From NCBI GenBank assembly GCA_040389045.1, contig JAZKAT010000014.1, forward strand, positions 62,001 to 126,000: a stretch of DNA of 64,000 bases, read 5' to 3'. Each line of letters starts with the position of its first letter. The stretch's first letter is position 1. Of this stretch, positions 23,174-31,352 are shown piece after piece. Made by a program: the position numbers and the translations under genes. Origin of the DNA: UBA5158 sp040389045. Its GTDB lineage: Bacteria; Pseudomonadota; Gammaproteobacteria; DSM-16500. Below the pieces are notes generated by a model that searched no databases, was not told where the DNA came from, and worked only from the letters and a program-made list of their open reading frames with translations.

Positions 23174-24367
23174 ATGTTAATTTCACCCAAAATGCGTGGC
23201 TTTATTTCTACTACCGCGCATCCCGTAGGCTGTTCCAAAATGGTAGAAGAACAAATTGAATTTGTTAAAGCTCATGGCCAGTTTCAAGGCCCTAAAAATG
23301 TTTTGGTAATAGGTGCTTCAACCGGTTATGGCTTGGCCAGCCGCATTGCCGCGACTTTTGGCGCAGGCGCAAAAACGATTGGCGTCTTTTTTGAAAAAGC
23401 GGCGGAACAAAATCGAACGGCCACCGCTGGCTGGTATAACACCGCGGCGTTTGAAAAATTTGCTCATGATAATAATTTTTATGCCAAAAGCATTAATGGC
23501 GATGCATTCTCTACCGCGATAAAACAAACGACTATTGATTTGATACGCAAAGATTTAGGAAAAATTGATTTAATTGTTTATAGCCTGGCTTCTCCACGAC
23601 GTATCCATCCGGAAACCGGCACCGTGCATTCTTCTGTACTAAAACCGTTGAATGATACTTTCACTAATAAAACGGTTGATCCCTTACGCGGTGAAGTGAA
23701 ACAAATTACCCTGGAACCCGCCACGGCCGAAGAAATTGCTGACACTGTTTCCGTCATGGGTGGTGAAGATTGGGAAATGTGGCTGCAGTTATTAGCGAAA
23801 GAAAATTTATTAGCGAAAGGTGTTATTACCATTGCCTATGATTATGTTGGCCCTGAGCTTACTCAGCAAATTTATCGTAAAGGCACTATTGGAAAAGCCA
23901 AAGAACATTTACAGGAAACCGCGCTAAAATTAAATGCCATGCTTAAAACTCATGACGGCCATGCTTTGTTATCGGTTAATAAAGCATTGGTGACCCAAGC
24001 CAGCGCCGCTATTCCCGTTGTGCCACTTTATATTTCCCTGCTTTATAAAGCCATGAAAGAAAAAGGCACTCATGAAGGTTGTATTGAACAAATCAGCCGG
24101 CTTTTTACTAGTGAAATTTATGGCGCGCACGCGTTGCAAAACGTCAAAGATTGTAGAGTTCGCATGGATAACTTTGAAATGCAAGCCGACATCCAGCAAA
24201 AAATTGCTGAATTATGGCCCTTAGTCGCTACGGAAAATCTGGAAGAAATGACTGACATCAAAGGTTATCGTGATGAGTTTCATCGCTTGTTTGGTTTTAA
24301 TGTTGAGAACATAGATTATGATTCTGAATTAGATCCGCATGTAGCGATCCCATCATTAGCTCTTTGA
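23174..24367 (+). CDS. fabV: FabV-type trans-2-enoyl-ACP/CoA reductase
   Basis: 397 residues, the FabV family length (~400). Diagnostic blocks are the N-terminus PKMRGFISTTAHPVGCSKMV, the NADH-binding VLVIGASTGYGLASRIA, FFEKAA, SINGDAFS, VYSLASPRR, VMGGEDWEMW and the catalytic Y-x8-K in IYRKGTIGKAK. FabV performs the last reduction of each fatty-acid elongation round. It is intrinsically insensitive to triclosan in characterised species. AGGAGA precedes the ATG. greB follows after 6 bp. Confidence 0.97.
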   Translation: MLISPKMRGFISTTAHPVGCSKMVEEQIEFVKAHGQFQGPKNVLVIGASTGYGLASRIAATFGAGAKTIGVFFEKAAEQNRTATAGWYNTAAFEKFAHDNNFYAKSINGDAFSTAIKQTTIDLIRKDLGKIDLIVYSLASPRRIHPETGTVHSSVLKPLNDTFTNKTVDPLRGEVKQITLEPATAEEIADTVSVMGGEDWEMWLQLLAKENLLAKGVITIAYDYVGPELTQQIYRKGTIGKAKEHLQETALKLNAMLKTHDGHALLSVNKALVTQASAAIPVVPLYISLLYKAMKEKGTHEGCIEQISRLFTSEIYGAHALQNVKDCRVRMDNFEMQADIQQKIAELWPLVATENLEEMTDIKGYRDEFHRLFGFNVENIDYDSELDPHVAIPSLAL

Positions 24368-24373
24368 GGCACC

Positions 24374-24913
24374 ATGAATAAAGCATTTACCAAGGAAACT
24401 GATGCTGAAGAAGAACCCGAGCAACCGGAAACGCCTGATACGCACCATAAAAATTATGTCACTCCTTCAGGTTATGCTGCTTTACAAGATGAATTGCGCA
24501 ATTTAGTCAGTGATGAACGCCCAAAAATTGTAGAAGTAGTGCGTTGGGCCGCCGGTAATGGCGACCGCTCTGAAAATGGTGATTACATCTATGGCAAAAA
24601 ACGGTTGCGTGAAATTGATAGGCGTGTACGTTATCTTATTAAAAGAATAGAAAATGCTGAAGTGGTCGATCCAGAACGTCAAAAAAACCTGACTCAAGTA
24701 TTTTTTGGTGCGACCGTGACTTACGTTCAAGAAGACGGCAGCAAAAAAACCGTCAAGATAGTTGGCATTGATGAAGCGGATTTAACTCAAGATAAAATCA
24801 GCTGGATTTCACCGGTGGCCAAAGCACTGCTTAAATCCGCGGTGGGAGACACAGTACAGTTTAGCACACCGGCTGGCACTGAAATTTTAAAAATTTTGAC
24901 CATAAAATATTAG
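24374..24913 (+). CDS. greB: Transcription elongation factor GreB
   Basis: 179 residues. After an acidic N-terminal extension (about 30 residues, many E/D and P), the coiled-coil domain starts at YVTPSGYAALQDELRNL. The tip has GDRSENGDYIYGKKRLREID, where the acidic pair stimulates RNA cleavage by backtracked polymerase. The FKBP-like C-terminal domain carries FGATVTYV and AKALLKSAVGDTVQF. The GreB-type tip distinguishes it from GreA. It is cotranscribed with fabV. A weak hairpin (GAATAAT...ATTATTC) follows at 24922-24950. Confidence 0.94.
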   Translation: MNKAFTKETDAEEEPEQPETPDTHHKNYVTPSGYAALQDELRNLVSDERPKIVEVVRWAAGNGDRSENGDYIYGKKRLREIDRRVRYLIKRIENAEVVDPERQKNLTQVFFGATVTYVQEDGSKKTVKIVGIDEADLTQDKISWISPVAKALLKSAVGDTVQFSTPAGTEILKILTIKY

Positions 24914-24944
24914 GGAATAATTAAGGAATAATCTTCCTTCCGTA

Positions 24945-25277
24945 TTATTCTGAACTAATTTTTACTATGCAGCGTCTGCCATTAAAGTTGAGTACGGCAT
25001 TGGTATTCGTGGTAAGTTTAATTTTCTTTTTGCCGTGGCTGTCAACACAACCAACGTCTTTGCCATCAGCACGTAAACCAAAAGTATACACACCTTTGGG
25101 CATACTACTGCCGTTGTAACTGGTCCCTGGCCCGCCATGTTTGGAGCCGTTTGCGGTGAAGCCAAGACCGGAAATTTTATCAGAGGTTGATTGCACGTTT
25201 ACGTCTATGGCATAACATTCGCTAATAAAAAATGTTAACATCAAACCCACAGCAAGTTTTAGCATAGGCATTTTCAT
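24945..25277 (-). CDS. Small secreted protein, unknown
   Basis: 110 residues: a signal peptide (MKMPMLKLAVGLMLTFFISECYA), then a Gly/Lys/Asn-rich mature part of ~87 residues with two cysteines (GCVDS, RRCIV) that could form one disulphide. The mature part alternates polar and hydrophobic residues as in a small beta-sandwich. AAGGAA precedes the ATG. No family recognised. It converges on greB. Confidence 0.7.
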   Translation of the reverse strand: MKMPMLKLAVGLMLTFFISECYAIDVNVQSTSDKISGLGFTANGSKHGGPGTSYNGSSMPKGVYTFGLRADGKDVGCVDSHGKKKIKLTTNTNAVLNFNGRRCIVKISSE

Positions 25278-25418
25278 TAGAGTTCCTTTTTAAATGTGTA
25301 TGGTTCCAAAAACTTATCCGCATTCCACCCCAGAATACTCCAATTATCCATATACCGATAGCCTCCATATGTTATTATTATGGTTAGATTGGGGTCAAAC
25401 AGCATTGGTAAGGCTTTC

Positions 25419-26081
25419 ATGATTAAAAAATTGCGTTACTGCTTTTTACTAGTATTGCTGCTGCATTTATTGTTGTTTCTAAGTTTTACCGTGGTCTTGA
25501 TCGAACAAGACCAGAATACTCCGCCTGAGCAAGATGAGGAATCCAAAGCCCAAAAAGTTTTGCCCTCTTATGTTTATCAAGAACAACCGCCGCCAGCGCC
25601 ACAGAATTCGCCAGCCGAAAAACCATCATTGCTTAACCCCACTACCGACAACACCGCCAAAAATGGAATTTTAAAACCAAAAGCCGCTCCCCCAAAACAG
25701 CCCGCCGCCGCAGCCACGCCTACCACCATGATAGGCAAACCCAGTAAAACACAAAGCGGCGCGCCCCACTCAGACCCGGCAAATTTGATCGCCGACAAAC
25801 CTACCGATAAACCACTCATTAAATTATTAAGCAGAGCCACGGGTGCAAAATTATTTTATCCCAAAAGCGCTCAGGATTTTCATATTACGGGAATTGTCAG
25901 AATTCAATTTTACATTACGCCGGAAGGAGTGGTCAGTCAGATCGTGTTACTGCAGTCTAGCGGTTCAAGCCAGTTGGATGAGGCGGGGCTTTATGCGATC
26001 AGCAATATTTCACCTGTGAAAGGTGTGGATGTTTACTTGAAAAAACCACGTACTCTTACGGTAGGCATTATTTTTGGTTAA
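25419..26081 (+). CDS. TonB-like protein
   Basis: 220 residues from ATG 25419. There is one N-terminal membrane helix (residues ~6-26), then a Pro/Ala/Lys-rich periplasmic linker (about 35-135), and a C-terminal TonB-type domain (about 140-220, KSAQDFHITGIVRIQFYITPEGVV). This is the layout of TonB, which spans the periplasm and energises outer-membrane receptors. No exbB/exbD is adjacent, and the final segment is short, so it may be a divergent TonB-family protein with another role. Confidence 0.8.
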   Translation: MIKKLRYCFLLVLLLHLLLFLSFTVVLIEQDQNTPPEQDEESKAQKVLPSYVYQEQPPPAPQNSPAEKPSLLNPTTDNTAKNGILKPKAAPPKQPAAAATPTTMIGKPSKTQSGAPHSDPANLIADKPTDKPLIKLLSRATGAKLFYPKSAQDFHITGIVRIQFYITPEGVVSQIVLLQSSGSSQLDEAGLYAISNISPVKGVDVYLKKPRTLTVGIIFG

Positions 26082-26089
26082 TGCGCCTC

Positions 26090-26548
26090 TCAGTAATAAT
26101 CCGTGGTGTCATCCGCCGTGCTTCTATCGTAACTTATCCCCTGACTACAACTCTGACAACCCTGGCAAGTATTGATTACTCTTTCTGGGGTAATCGCATA
26201 ACGTTGTACGTTACAGCTTTGGCGGAAATAACGCACTGGATGGCAGCCATAATAACCACAAGAATCATAATAAAAATCGGGATAAGGTGTGGTGGTATAA
26301 AGAATTTCAAAGCGGTAAGTACCATGGCGGCGGACTTGGTGCGCATAATGGGGGTAATAATGCCTGGCGCGGTGGGCCCGGTGATAATACTCTCGGTGGC
26401 ATCGATTACAGGGTTGCGCGCAGCTGCTGCAAACTACCGGGCCTGGGCCGTAGTCAACCATGTAATCCGCGGCAGCCTGACCACTTAAGAAAAATAGTAT
26501 ACTAATGACAGCAACTTTTAATGATGAGATCAGCTTAGCCGTGGCCAT
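26090..26548 (-). CDS. Secreted Cys/His/Tyr-rich protein, unknown
   Basis: 152 residues: a signal peptide (to ~AAA at residue 27), then a mature region very rich in Tyr, His, Arg and Cys. Cysteines are clustered as CSSCAQPCNRC and CQGCQSC, and histidines as HRAHRARHYYPHYAH. The composition suggests metal binding or disulphide-stabilised surface material. GGGAGAC precedes the ATG. The opposite-strand open frame over the same region has no such features. No family recognised. Confidence 0.65.
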   Translation of the reverse strand: MATAKLISSLKVAVISILFFLSGQAAADYMVDYGPGPVVCSSCAQPCNRCHREYYHRAHRARHYYPHYAHQVRRHGTYRFEILYTTTPYPDFYYDSCGYYGCHPVRYFRQSCNVQRYAITPERVINTCQGCQSCSQGISYDRSTADDTTDYY

Positions 26549-26702
26549 AAGACGTCTCCCGCATAGTTTCTATTATTTTAACACCGGGTTTTAGCTTGCG
26601 GAAAAAGCGAAATTTTTTTTGATTTCAACTTGCTGAATGTATATCAGAATTACAGATAACTTTTTTATTCGTTTAATTATTGATCAAAAATTAGACTTAA
26701 GC

Positions 26703-27089
26703 CTAATTGGTGTCACTAGAGATTTTACGTGCGATAACCAGCAATTCAAACATACTCATTAATTGAATTTTTCTATCGATATTACGAATTCTTTCCGAAA
26801 GCGCGCGGTCTATCACCCACAATTTGCTAATTTCAATTTCTTCAAAAATCATCCATAGGGTCAATTTTTCAGAAAGTATCTGGGTACTGGCTGGGTCACT
26901 AGCCGTCTTTCCAAATCTTTGATTATTAAAGTTTACCTGATACAAAAAGATGTTTTTTAGCGTGGTAAATTTGTTTTGGATGTGAAGATGGGTTTTGATT
27001 AATTCCGATAAAATCCGCAGCCTTTCCATATGCAAAACATCGCTGATGGTTTGAACTTGTCGCATATTCTTTATGACAATTTTATTCAT
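26703..27089 (-). CDS. Hypothetical helical protein
   Basis: 128 residues from ATG 27089; an alternative ATG at 27065 would give 120. No signal peptide or membrane helix. The sequence is helical and charged, with ISDVLHMERLRILSEL near residues 16-30 reminiscent of the first helix of small winged-helix regulators, but no complete DNA-binding motif. It lies on the same strand ~90 bp after the ParA/RHH pair and may belong to that cassette. Confidence 0.5.
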   Translation of the reverse strand: MNKIVIKNMRQVQTISDVLHMERLRILSELIKTHLHIQNKFTTLKNIFLYQVNFNNQRFGKTASDPASTQILSEKLTLWMIFEEIEISKLWVIDRALSERIRNIDRKIQLMSMFELLVIARKISSDTN

Positions 27090-27181
27090 GTTAAATGCCA
27101 GTTAAAAAATACTATCAAGTTATCAAGGTAGAAAAATATCTTACTCCTTTCCTATAAACTTGAAAAGATTAATTATCAGAC

Positions 27182-27526
27182 TTAAAACGGGCCCCGAATT
27201 AATCGCTGCATGATGCTCGCTCTGATTAAGTTACTTTTGACACCTTCCATTGCGGGATAAGTTCGTCGGACATAGATAATGGCTTCATCCAGTTTTTGCA
27301 TCAGTGATTCAGGGAGGCGAAGACTGAGACTTTCTTTTAATTGGTCCATCTCCACGGCGATATTCACCAGGGCGGGATAATCGGCTAATTGTAAAAACGC
27401 TTCCACCGCTTCGATGATCCATTTATTTTTGCCGCGCATGCCATAACCATCGTTAATGATTTGCTGCTGCATTTTAAAATGCAGTGGCTTTTGTAATTTT
27501 ATGGAAGTCATCACTTTGTTAGTCAT
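27182..27526 (-). CDS. Ribbon-helix-helix protein, partner of ParA
   Basis: 114 residues. The ATG at 27526 overlaps the parA 3' end by 8 bp, so the pair is translationally coupled; the frame is open further but only within parA. Two segments have RHH character: TSIKLQKPLHFKMQQQII...KNKWIIEAVEAFLQ at the N-terminus and ESLSLRLPESLMQKLDEAI...KSNLIRASIMQRLI at the C-terminus. Small DNA-binding partners of this kind (ParG, omega, CopG-like) act as centromere-binding proteins and repressors with ParA ATPases. Assignment as the ParB analogue is by context. Confidence 0.72.
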   Translation of the reverse strand: MTNKVMTSIKLQKPLHFKMQQQIINDGYGMRGKNKWIIEAVEAFLQLADYPALVNIAVEMDQLKESLSLRLPESLMQKLDEAIIYVRRTYPAMEGVKSNLIRASIMQRLIRGPF

Positions 27527-28370
27527 GAGCAAATACCTTTTCAGTAATATAATTACAAACTTCCAACGCTTCTTCGGTAGCCGCTTGATTGGCAGACACA
27601 TCAAAAATTGCTTTAGCAAAGGCCCCACGTTCACTTAATTTAACTGGCATAACATATTTTCCAATCGCTATGTTATCTTGTAAACCTGCTAATAAATCTT
27701 TATGGGCGTGGCCATGGCTTTTAAACAAGGTTGGGAGTATGCCGACTAATTTTAACGGTCGGTGTTTTTCACGAATTAAAGCTTCCTGCATCCACAACTG
27801 CAACATGCCATAAATTCCCTCCACCGATTTTTCTTCCATCACGGCGGGAATAACAATATGCGTAGCGGCTTTCATTACACTGATAGCCAGCGGGCCTTTC
27901 GCCGGGCCCGTATCAATTACCACTGCCTGGTAGGCTGCTCTCACATCTTGCGAACTCAAAAAATCCGCTAGCCGGTTATGGACTTTTTCCATAGCTTCAC
28001 TTTTTCTGACTGTTTCGGCAGCCCGCAATTTTTCCGAATGTGCCGGCGCAACATCTAAATTTTTAATGTTGGTGGGATAAGGGATGACGCCTTCGCCATA
28101 AAATATTTCCGCAATACTGCTAACGCCATCCCAATCCGCGTCATCGGGATCATTGGGATTAAAGTCCGGATGCACTGGAGGTTTATAGTTGGCTGGCACA
28201 GCCGCGTCAGTTTGCATAACTAAAAAGTGTTGAGAAAAATGACCTTGCGGATCGAAATCAATTGCGAGAGTAGGAATTTTTTTAATGTTACTCAGATACT
28301 CAGCCAGCGCGCGACTGCATGTAGTTTTACCAACCCCTAACTTATTGCTCACAAAAGCGATCACTTTCAT
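27519..28370 (-). CDS. parA: ParA/Soj-type partition ATPase
   Basis: 283 residues. The deviant Walker A reads NKLGVGKTT with the signature lysine (residues ~9-17). The Walker A' region is LAIDFDPQGHFSQHF and Walker B is VVIDTGPA. ParA proteins form ATP-dependent dimers on DNA that move plasmids, chromosomal origins or protein cargo. The coupled partner is an RHH protein rather than a ParB with a CTPase domain, which is typical of plasmid type Ib-like systems. AGGTG precedes the ATG. The gene is followed in the genome by two tRNA genes on its 5' side. Confidence 0.9.
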   Translation of the reverse strand: MKVIAFVSNKLGVGKTTCSRALAEYLSNIKKIPTLAIDFDPQGHFSQHFLVMQTDAAVPANYKPPVHPDFNPNDPDDADWDGVSSIAEIFYGEGVIPYPTNIKNLDVAPAHSEKLRAAETVRKSEAMEKVHNRLADFLSSQDVRAAYQAVVIDTGPAKGPLAISVMKAATHIVIPAVMEEKSVEGIYGMLQLWMQEALIREKHRPLKLVGILPTLFKSHGHAHKDLLAGLQDNIAIGKYVMPVKLSERGAFAKAIFDVSANQAATEEALEVCNYITEKVFAHD

Positions 28371-28448
28371 GGGCGCACCTGCTTTGTGGTATCGTAATGC
28401 TTAACATATCATATGTTTGGTAGGATTATATGGACGGGGTAACTTAAC

Positions 28449-28524
28449 TGGCGCCCCAGGCCGGAGTCGAACCGGCGACCTGCCCCTTAGGAGGGGGCCG
28501 CGCTATCCACTGTGCCACCGGGGC
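28449..28524 (-). tRNA. tRNA-Arg (anticodon CCT)
   Basis: 76 nt with CCA encoded. Acceptor GCCCCGG/CTGGGGC, anticodon stem GCCCC/GGGGC with loop CTCCTAA (anticodon CCT, codon AGG), T arm GCCGG-TTCGACT-CCGGC, discriminator G. All arms close; the D stem has one A-C mismatch. Confidence 0.95.
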
Positions 28525-28561
28525 GTTGGAGGGGAAATGTACAATTCTGAATTAAAAATAC

Positions 28562-28645
28562 TACCGAGGGTCGGAATCGAACCGACACGATGTCACCATC
28601 ACCGGATTTTGAATCCGGCGCGTCTACCAGTTCCGCCACCCCGGC
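28562..28645 (-). tRNA. tRNA-Leu (anticodon CAA)
   Basis: 84 nt without CCA, with a long class II variable arm (GATGGTGACATC). Acceptor GCCGGGG/CCTCGGT, anticodon loop TTCAAAA (CAA, codon TTG), T arm GTCGG-TTCGATT-CCGAC. After the discriminator A the genome reads GTA, so CCA must be added by the nucleotidyltransferase. Confidence 0.95.
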
Positions 28646-28693
28646 ATTTTTAAGAAGGGCAAGTATAGCAAACCTCAAAGGGGCGTCAACTCC

Positions 28694-28772
28694 TGTCATT
28701 CCCGCGCAGGCGGGAATCCATTAATCCGGCTCCCGTGCCACGAATGGATTCCCGCCTGCGCGGGAATGACAG
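28694..28772. repeat. Family A doublet
   Basis: Inverted units at 28694-28720 and 28744-28772 with a ~23-bp unique spacer. The right unit is included in the 55 bp repeated across the following gap. The 28646-29033 stretch holds this doublet, the gap and a priA 3' stub, and no gene. Confidence 0.85.
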
Positions 28773-28802
28773 ATTGGTGGGACAGGTGAAGAATGGTTTG
28801 CG

Positions 28803-28902
28803 NNNNNNNNNNNNNNNNNNNNNNNNNNNNNNNNNNNNNNNNNNNNNNNNNNNNNNNNNNNNNNNNNNNNNNNNNNNNNNNNNNNNNNNNNNNNNNNNNN
28901 NN
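28803..28902. other. Assembly gap (100 N) with 55-bp identical flanks
   Basis: Exactly 100 N. Bases 28748-28802 and 28903-28957 are identical. As at 942-1041, the flanks suggest contigs ending in a shared 55-mer, so little or nothing may be missing, or a short tandem repeat is collapsed. Confidence 0.95.
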
Positions 28903-28965
28903 ATTCCCGCCTGCGCGGGAATGACAGATTGGTGGGACAGGTGAAGAATGGTTTGCGACAAACCA

Positions 28966-29007
28966 CTAAAACATTTCTAAAGGGTCAACATCAAGGAAAT
29001 ATCGGAG
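28966..29007 (-). pseudogene. Diverged second copy of the priA 3' end
   Basis: Minus strand reads YFLDVDPLEMF-stop, against SLDVDPLEMF-stop at the end of intact priA 68 bp away. Within LDVDPLEMF all differences are synonymous third-base changes. Upstream of this the similarity fades. A stub of a homologous priA rather than a gene. Confidence 0.75.
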
Positions 29008-29033
29008 GGCGAGAGGTGAGATTGTGTAATACG

Positions 29034-31238
29034 CTAAAACATTTCTAATGGATCGACATCCAGCGACCAGCGGACTTGGTGTTTGCCGGGGAGTTTTTCG
29101 ATGGCGGGTATCAGTAATTTTAAGTAATGTTGTAGCATGGGACGTTTGGCGGATTGTAATAATAGTTGCACCCGGAAACGCCCAGCGCGGCGAGGCATGG
29201 GGGCGGGGACTGGGCCCCAGACGGGGACGTCGTGGCGGAAATCTAGTGTTAATTCTTTTACGGCGCGCAAAAAATCCAAGGCTTGTTGCATGCTGTGTGC
29301 TTCGGCGCGGAATAATGCTAAAAATGTATAAGGCGGCAAGGCGGCTTGTTCGCGTTCAAGCAGTAAACTTTCCGCGAAACGATAATAATTTTCATTTAAT
29401 AATTGTTTTAAAAAAGGTTGGTCTGGGTGATGGGTTTGAATCATCACCGTGCCAGGGCGGTTGGCGCGTCCAGCGCGTCCGGCAACCTGTAATACCAATT
29501 GGGCCATGCGCTCAATGGCGCGAAAATCCGAACTAAAGAACCCACCATCTGGATCGACAATTCCAACCAGCGAAACATCAGGAAAATGATGCCCCTTAGC
29601 CAGCATTTGCGTACCAATTAAAATTTTATGTTCGCCGGAGAGAATACCATCCAGCAAATTTTCCATACTGCCTTTGCGTTGCGTACTGTCACGGTCTATA
29701 CGCGCGATAGAAATTCCGGGGAAATGTTTTTGTAAGGCTTGCTCTAAACGTTCGGTGCCTAAACCAATAATATGTAAATCGCGGTTGCCACATTTTTCAC
29801 AAACCGTCGTCACCGGACGCTGCGCGTCACAATGATGACAATGCAAACGCCGCGGCTCATGATGAAATGTCATGCGTGCATCACAGCGTTTGCAAGCCGC
29901 CAAGTGGCCGCATGCGTGACACATAAATACTGGCGCATAACCACGGCGGTTTAAAAACAACATCACCTGACCGTTATTTTGTAAATGTTCCTGCATGGCT
30001 TGTAACAAGGCCGGTGATAAACCTTCTTCCAAATACTGGTTACGCACATCTACCACACAGTACCGCGGCATTTGCGCGGCGCCGGCGCGTTCCGGCAAAT
30101 TTAAATATTGGTAATTGCCGCGCGCGGCACGATGAATAGTTTCCAGCGCGGGTGTTGCCGAACCTAAAATAATCGGCACTTGCCGGTTTTGCGCGCGCAA
30201 AATGGCAAGGTCGCGCGCGTGATAACGAAACCCTTCTTGTTGTTTAAAAGAAATATCATGCTCTTCATCAACAATTATTAAACCCAAATCAATAAACGGA
30301 GAAAAAATCGCGGAGCGTGTGCCGATAATAATTTTCGCGCCCGCGGTCATGCCAGCCAGCCATGCATTCAATCGTTCTTTATCATTCAAGCCCGAATGCA
30401 AAGCAATTACCGGTACCGCGAAACGTTGGCGAAAGCGTTGTATGGTTTGCGGCGTCAAACCAATTTCCGGCACTAACACTAACACTTGACGTTGCCGTGC
30501 AATCACTTCGGCAATAATTTGTAAATACACTTCCGTCTTGCCACTGCCAGTCACGCCATCTAACAAAAATACTTTGAAGGCATCAAGTTGCGCATTAATC
30601 ATGGTCACCGCTTCCGCTTGCGCCTTATTTAATTGTTTGGGAGCATCGGTGATTGTCAGCGCGGCGGAAAAATTATTGGGACGTAAAGTTTTTACTACCC
30701 ATTTTTTGTCGCATAAATTATTTAACAGTGTGGTTGAAGCATGCAATTCTTGTAACTGTTCACGGGTAACTCCTAGCGGATATAAGGCCAGCGTTTTTAA
30801 TAATTCGATTTGTTTAGGCGCGCGCTTTGAATCATCAAGCAACGCTTGTTGCCCGGTCGCGCTAATTTGCCAGTGTGTTACCGCCCCTTCAGCTAATGAT
30901 TTACCTTGCCGCAATAAAATTGGCAGCGCTGTTTCCAGCACCATGCCAACTGGATGATGATAATAGTTGGCAGACCATAAACATAATTGCAATACATCGG
31001 CCGGTACTACCGGTTCCTGGTCTAAAATTTCCAGAATATTTTTTAATTGAAACGTGGATATTTCATTAACTACTTCCAGCAAAACACCGACTAATTCCCG
31101 CGGTCCAAACGGTACGCGCACCCTTATACCGGGGATTAAATTATCAACTGAAGCACCCGTTGGTGGCAAATAATCGAACACTTGCCGTAATGGAGTGGGT
31201 ACAGCGATGCGTAAAAGAGTTAATTTTTTTTCTATCAT
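29034..31238 (-). CDS. priA: Primosomal replication-restart helicase
   Basis: 734 residues, the expected length. A DNA-binding N-terminal domain (about 1-105) is followed by the helicase core, with Walker A GVTGSGKT at 228-235, DEEHD near 322 and GSATPAL. Cys pairs (CHACG...CKRCD...CHHCD...CEKCG) near 430-475 bind two zincs. The C-terminal domain closes with LDVDPLEMF. PriA recognises stalled forks and reloads DnaB. A duplicated stub of its 3' end lies just downstream. Confidence 0.97.
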   Translation of the reverse strand: MIEKKLTLLRIAVPTPLRQVFDYLPPTGASVDNLIPGIRVRVPFGPRELVGVLLEVVNEISTFQLKNILEILDQEPVVPADVLQLCLWSANYYHHPVGMVLETALPILLRQGKSLAEGAVTHWQISATGQQALLDDSKRAPKQIELLKTLALYPLGVTREQLQELHASTTLLNNLCDKKWVVKTLRPNNFSAALTITDAPKQLNKAQAEAVTMINAQLDAFKVFLLDGVTGSGKTEVYLQIIAEVIARQRQVLVLVPEIGLTPQTIQRFRQRFAVPVIALHSGLNDKERLNAWLAGMTAGAKIIIGTRSAIFSPFIDLGLIIVDEEHDISFKQQEGFRYHARDLAILRAQNRQVPIILGSATPALETIHRAARGNYQYLNLPERAGAAQMPRYCVVDVRNQYLEEGLSPALLQAMQEHLQNNGQVMLFLNRRGYAPVFMCHACGHLAACKRCDARMTFHHEPRRLHCHHCDAQRPVTTVCEKCGNRDLHIIGLGTERLEQALQKHFPGISIARIDRDSTQRKGSMENLLDGILSGEHKILIGTQMLAKGHHFPDVSLVGIVDPDGGFFSSDFRAIERMAQLVLQVAGRAGRANRPGTVMIQTHHPDQPFLKQLLNENYYRFAESLLLEREQAALPPYTFLALFRAEAHSMQQALDFLRAVKELTLDFRHDVPVWGPVPAPMPRRAGRFRVQLLLQSAKRPMLQHYLKLLIPAIEKLPGKHQVRWSLDVDPLEMF

Positions 31239-31301
31239 AGTGAATTTTAAGGAAATTCTTAAAGGGCAGTCAGTAGGTCATCCAGTTTAGACTATCTTAT
31301 A

Positions 31302-31310
31302 TGATATAAT
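31302..31310 (+). promoter_or_regulatory. Extended -10 promoter
   Basis: TGATATAAT (TGnTATAAT form), 42 bp upstream of the ATG at 31353. No good -35 is seen, as is usual for extended -10 promoters. Confidence 0.5.
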
Positions 31311-31352
31311 TTATCGTTATAAGTAATTATTTTTATTTAGAAGGTGTATTTT

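Noticed and set aside
26081..26488. Plus-strand open frame of 135 codons after the TonB-like gene
   Set aside because: It is antisense to the Cys/His/Tyr-rich gene, which has a signal peptide and ribosome site; the plus frame has no family, no ribosome site and a composition explained by the other strand.
28449..28524. attL/attR duplication of the tRNA-Arg 3' end marking an integrated element
   Set aside because: No second copy of the tRNA 3' sequence and no integrase were found in the window.
28417..28653. Plus-strand open frame across the two tRNA genes
   Set aside because: It is the well-known spurious translation of tRNA complements; both tRNAs fold fully on the minus strand.
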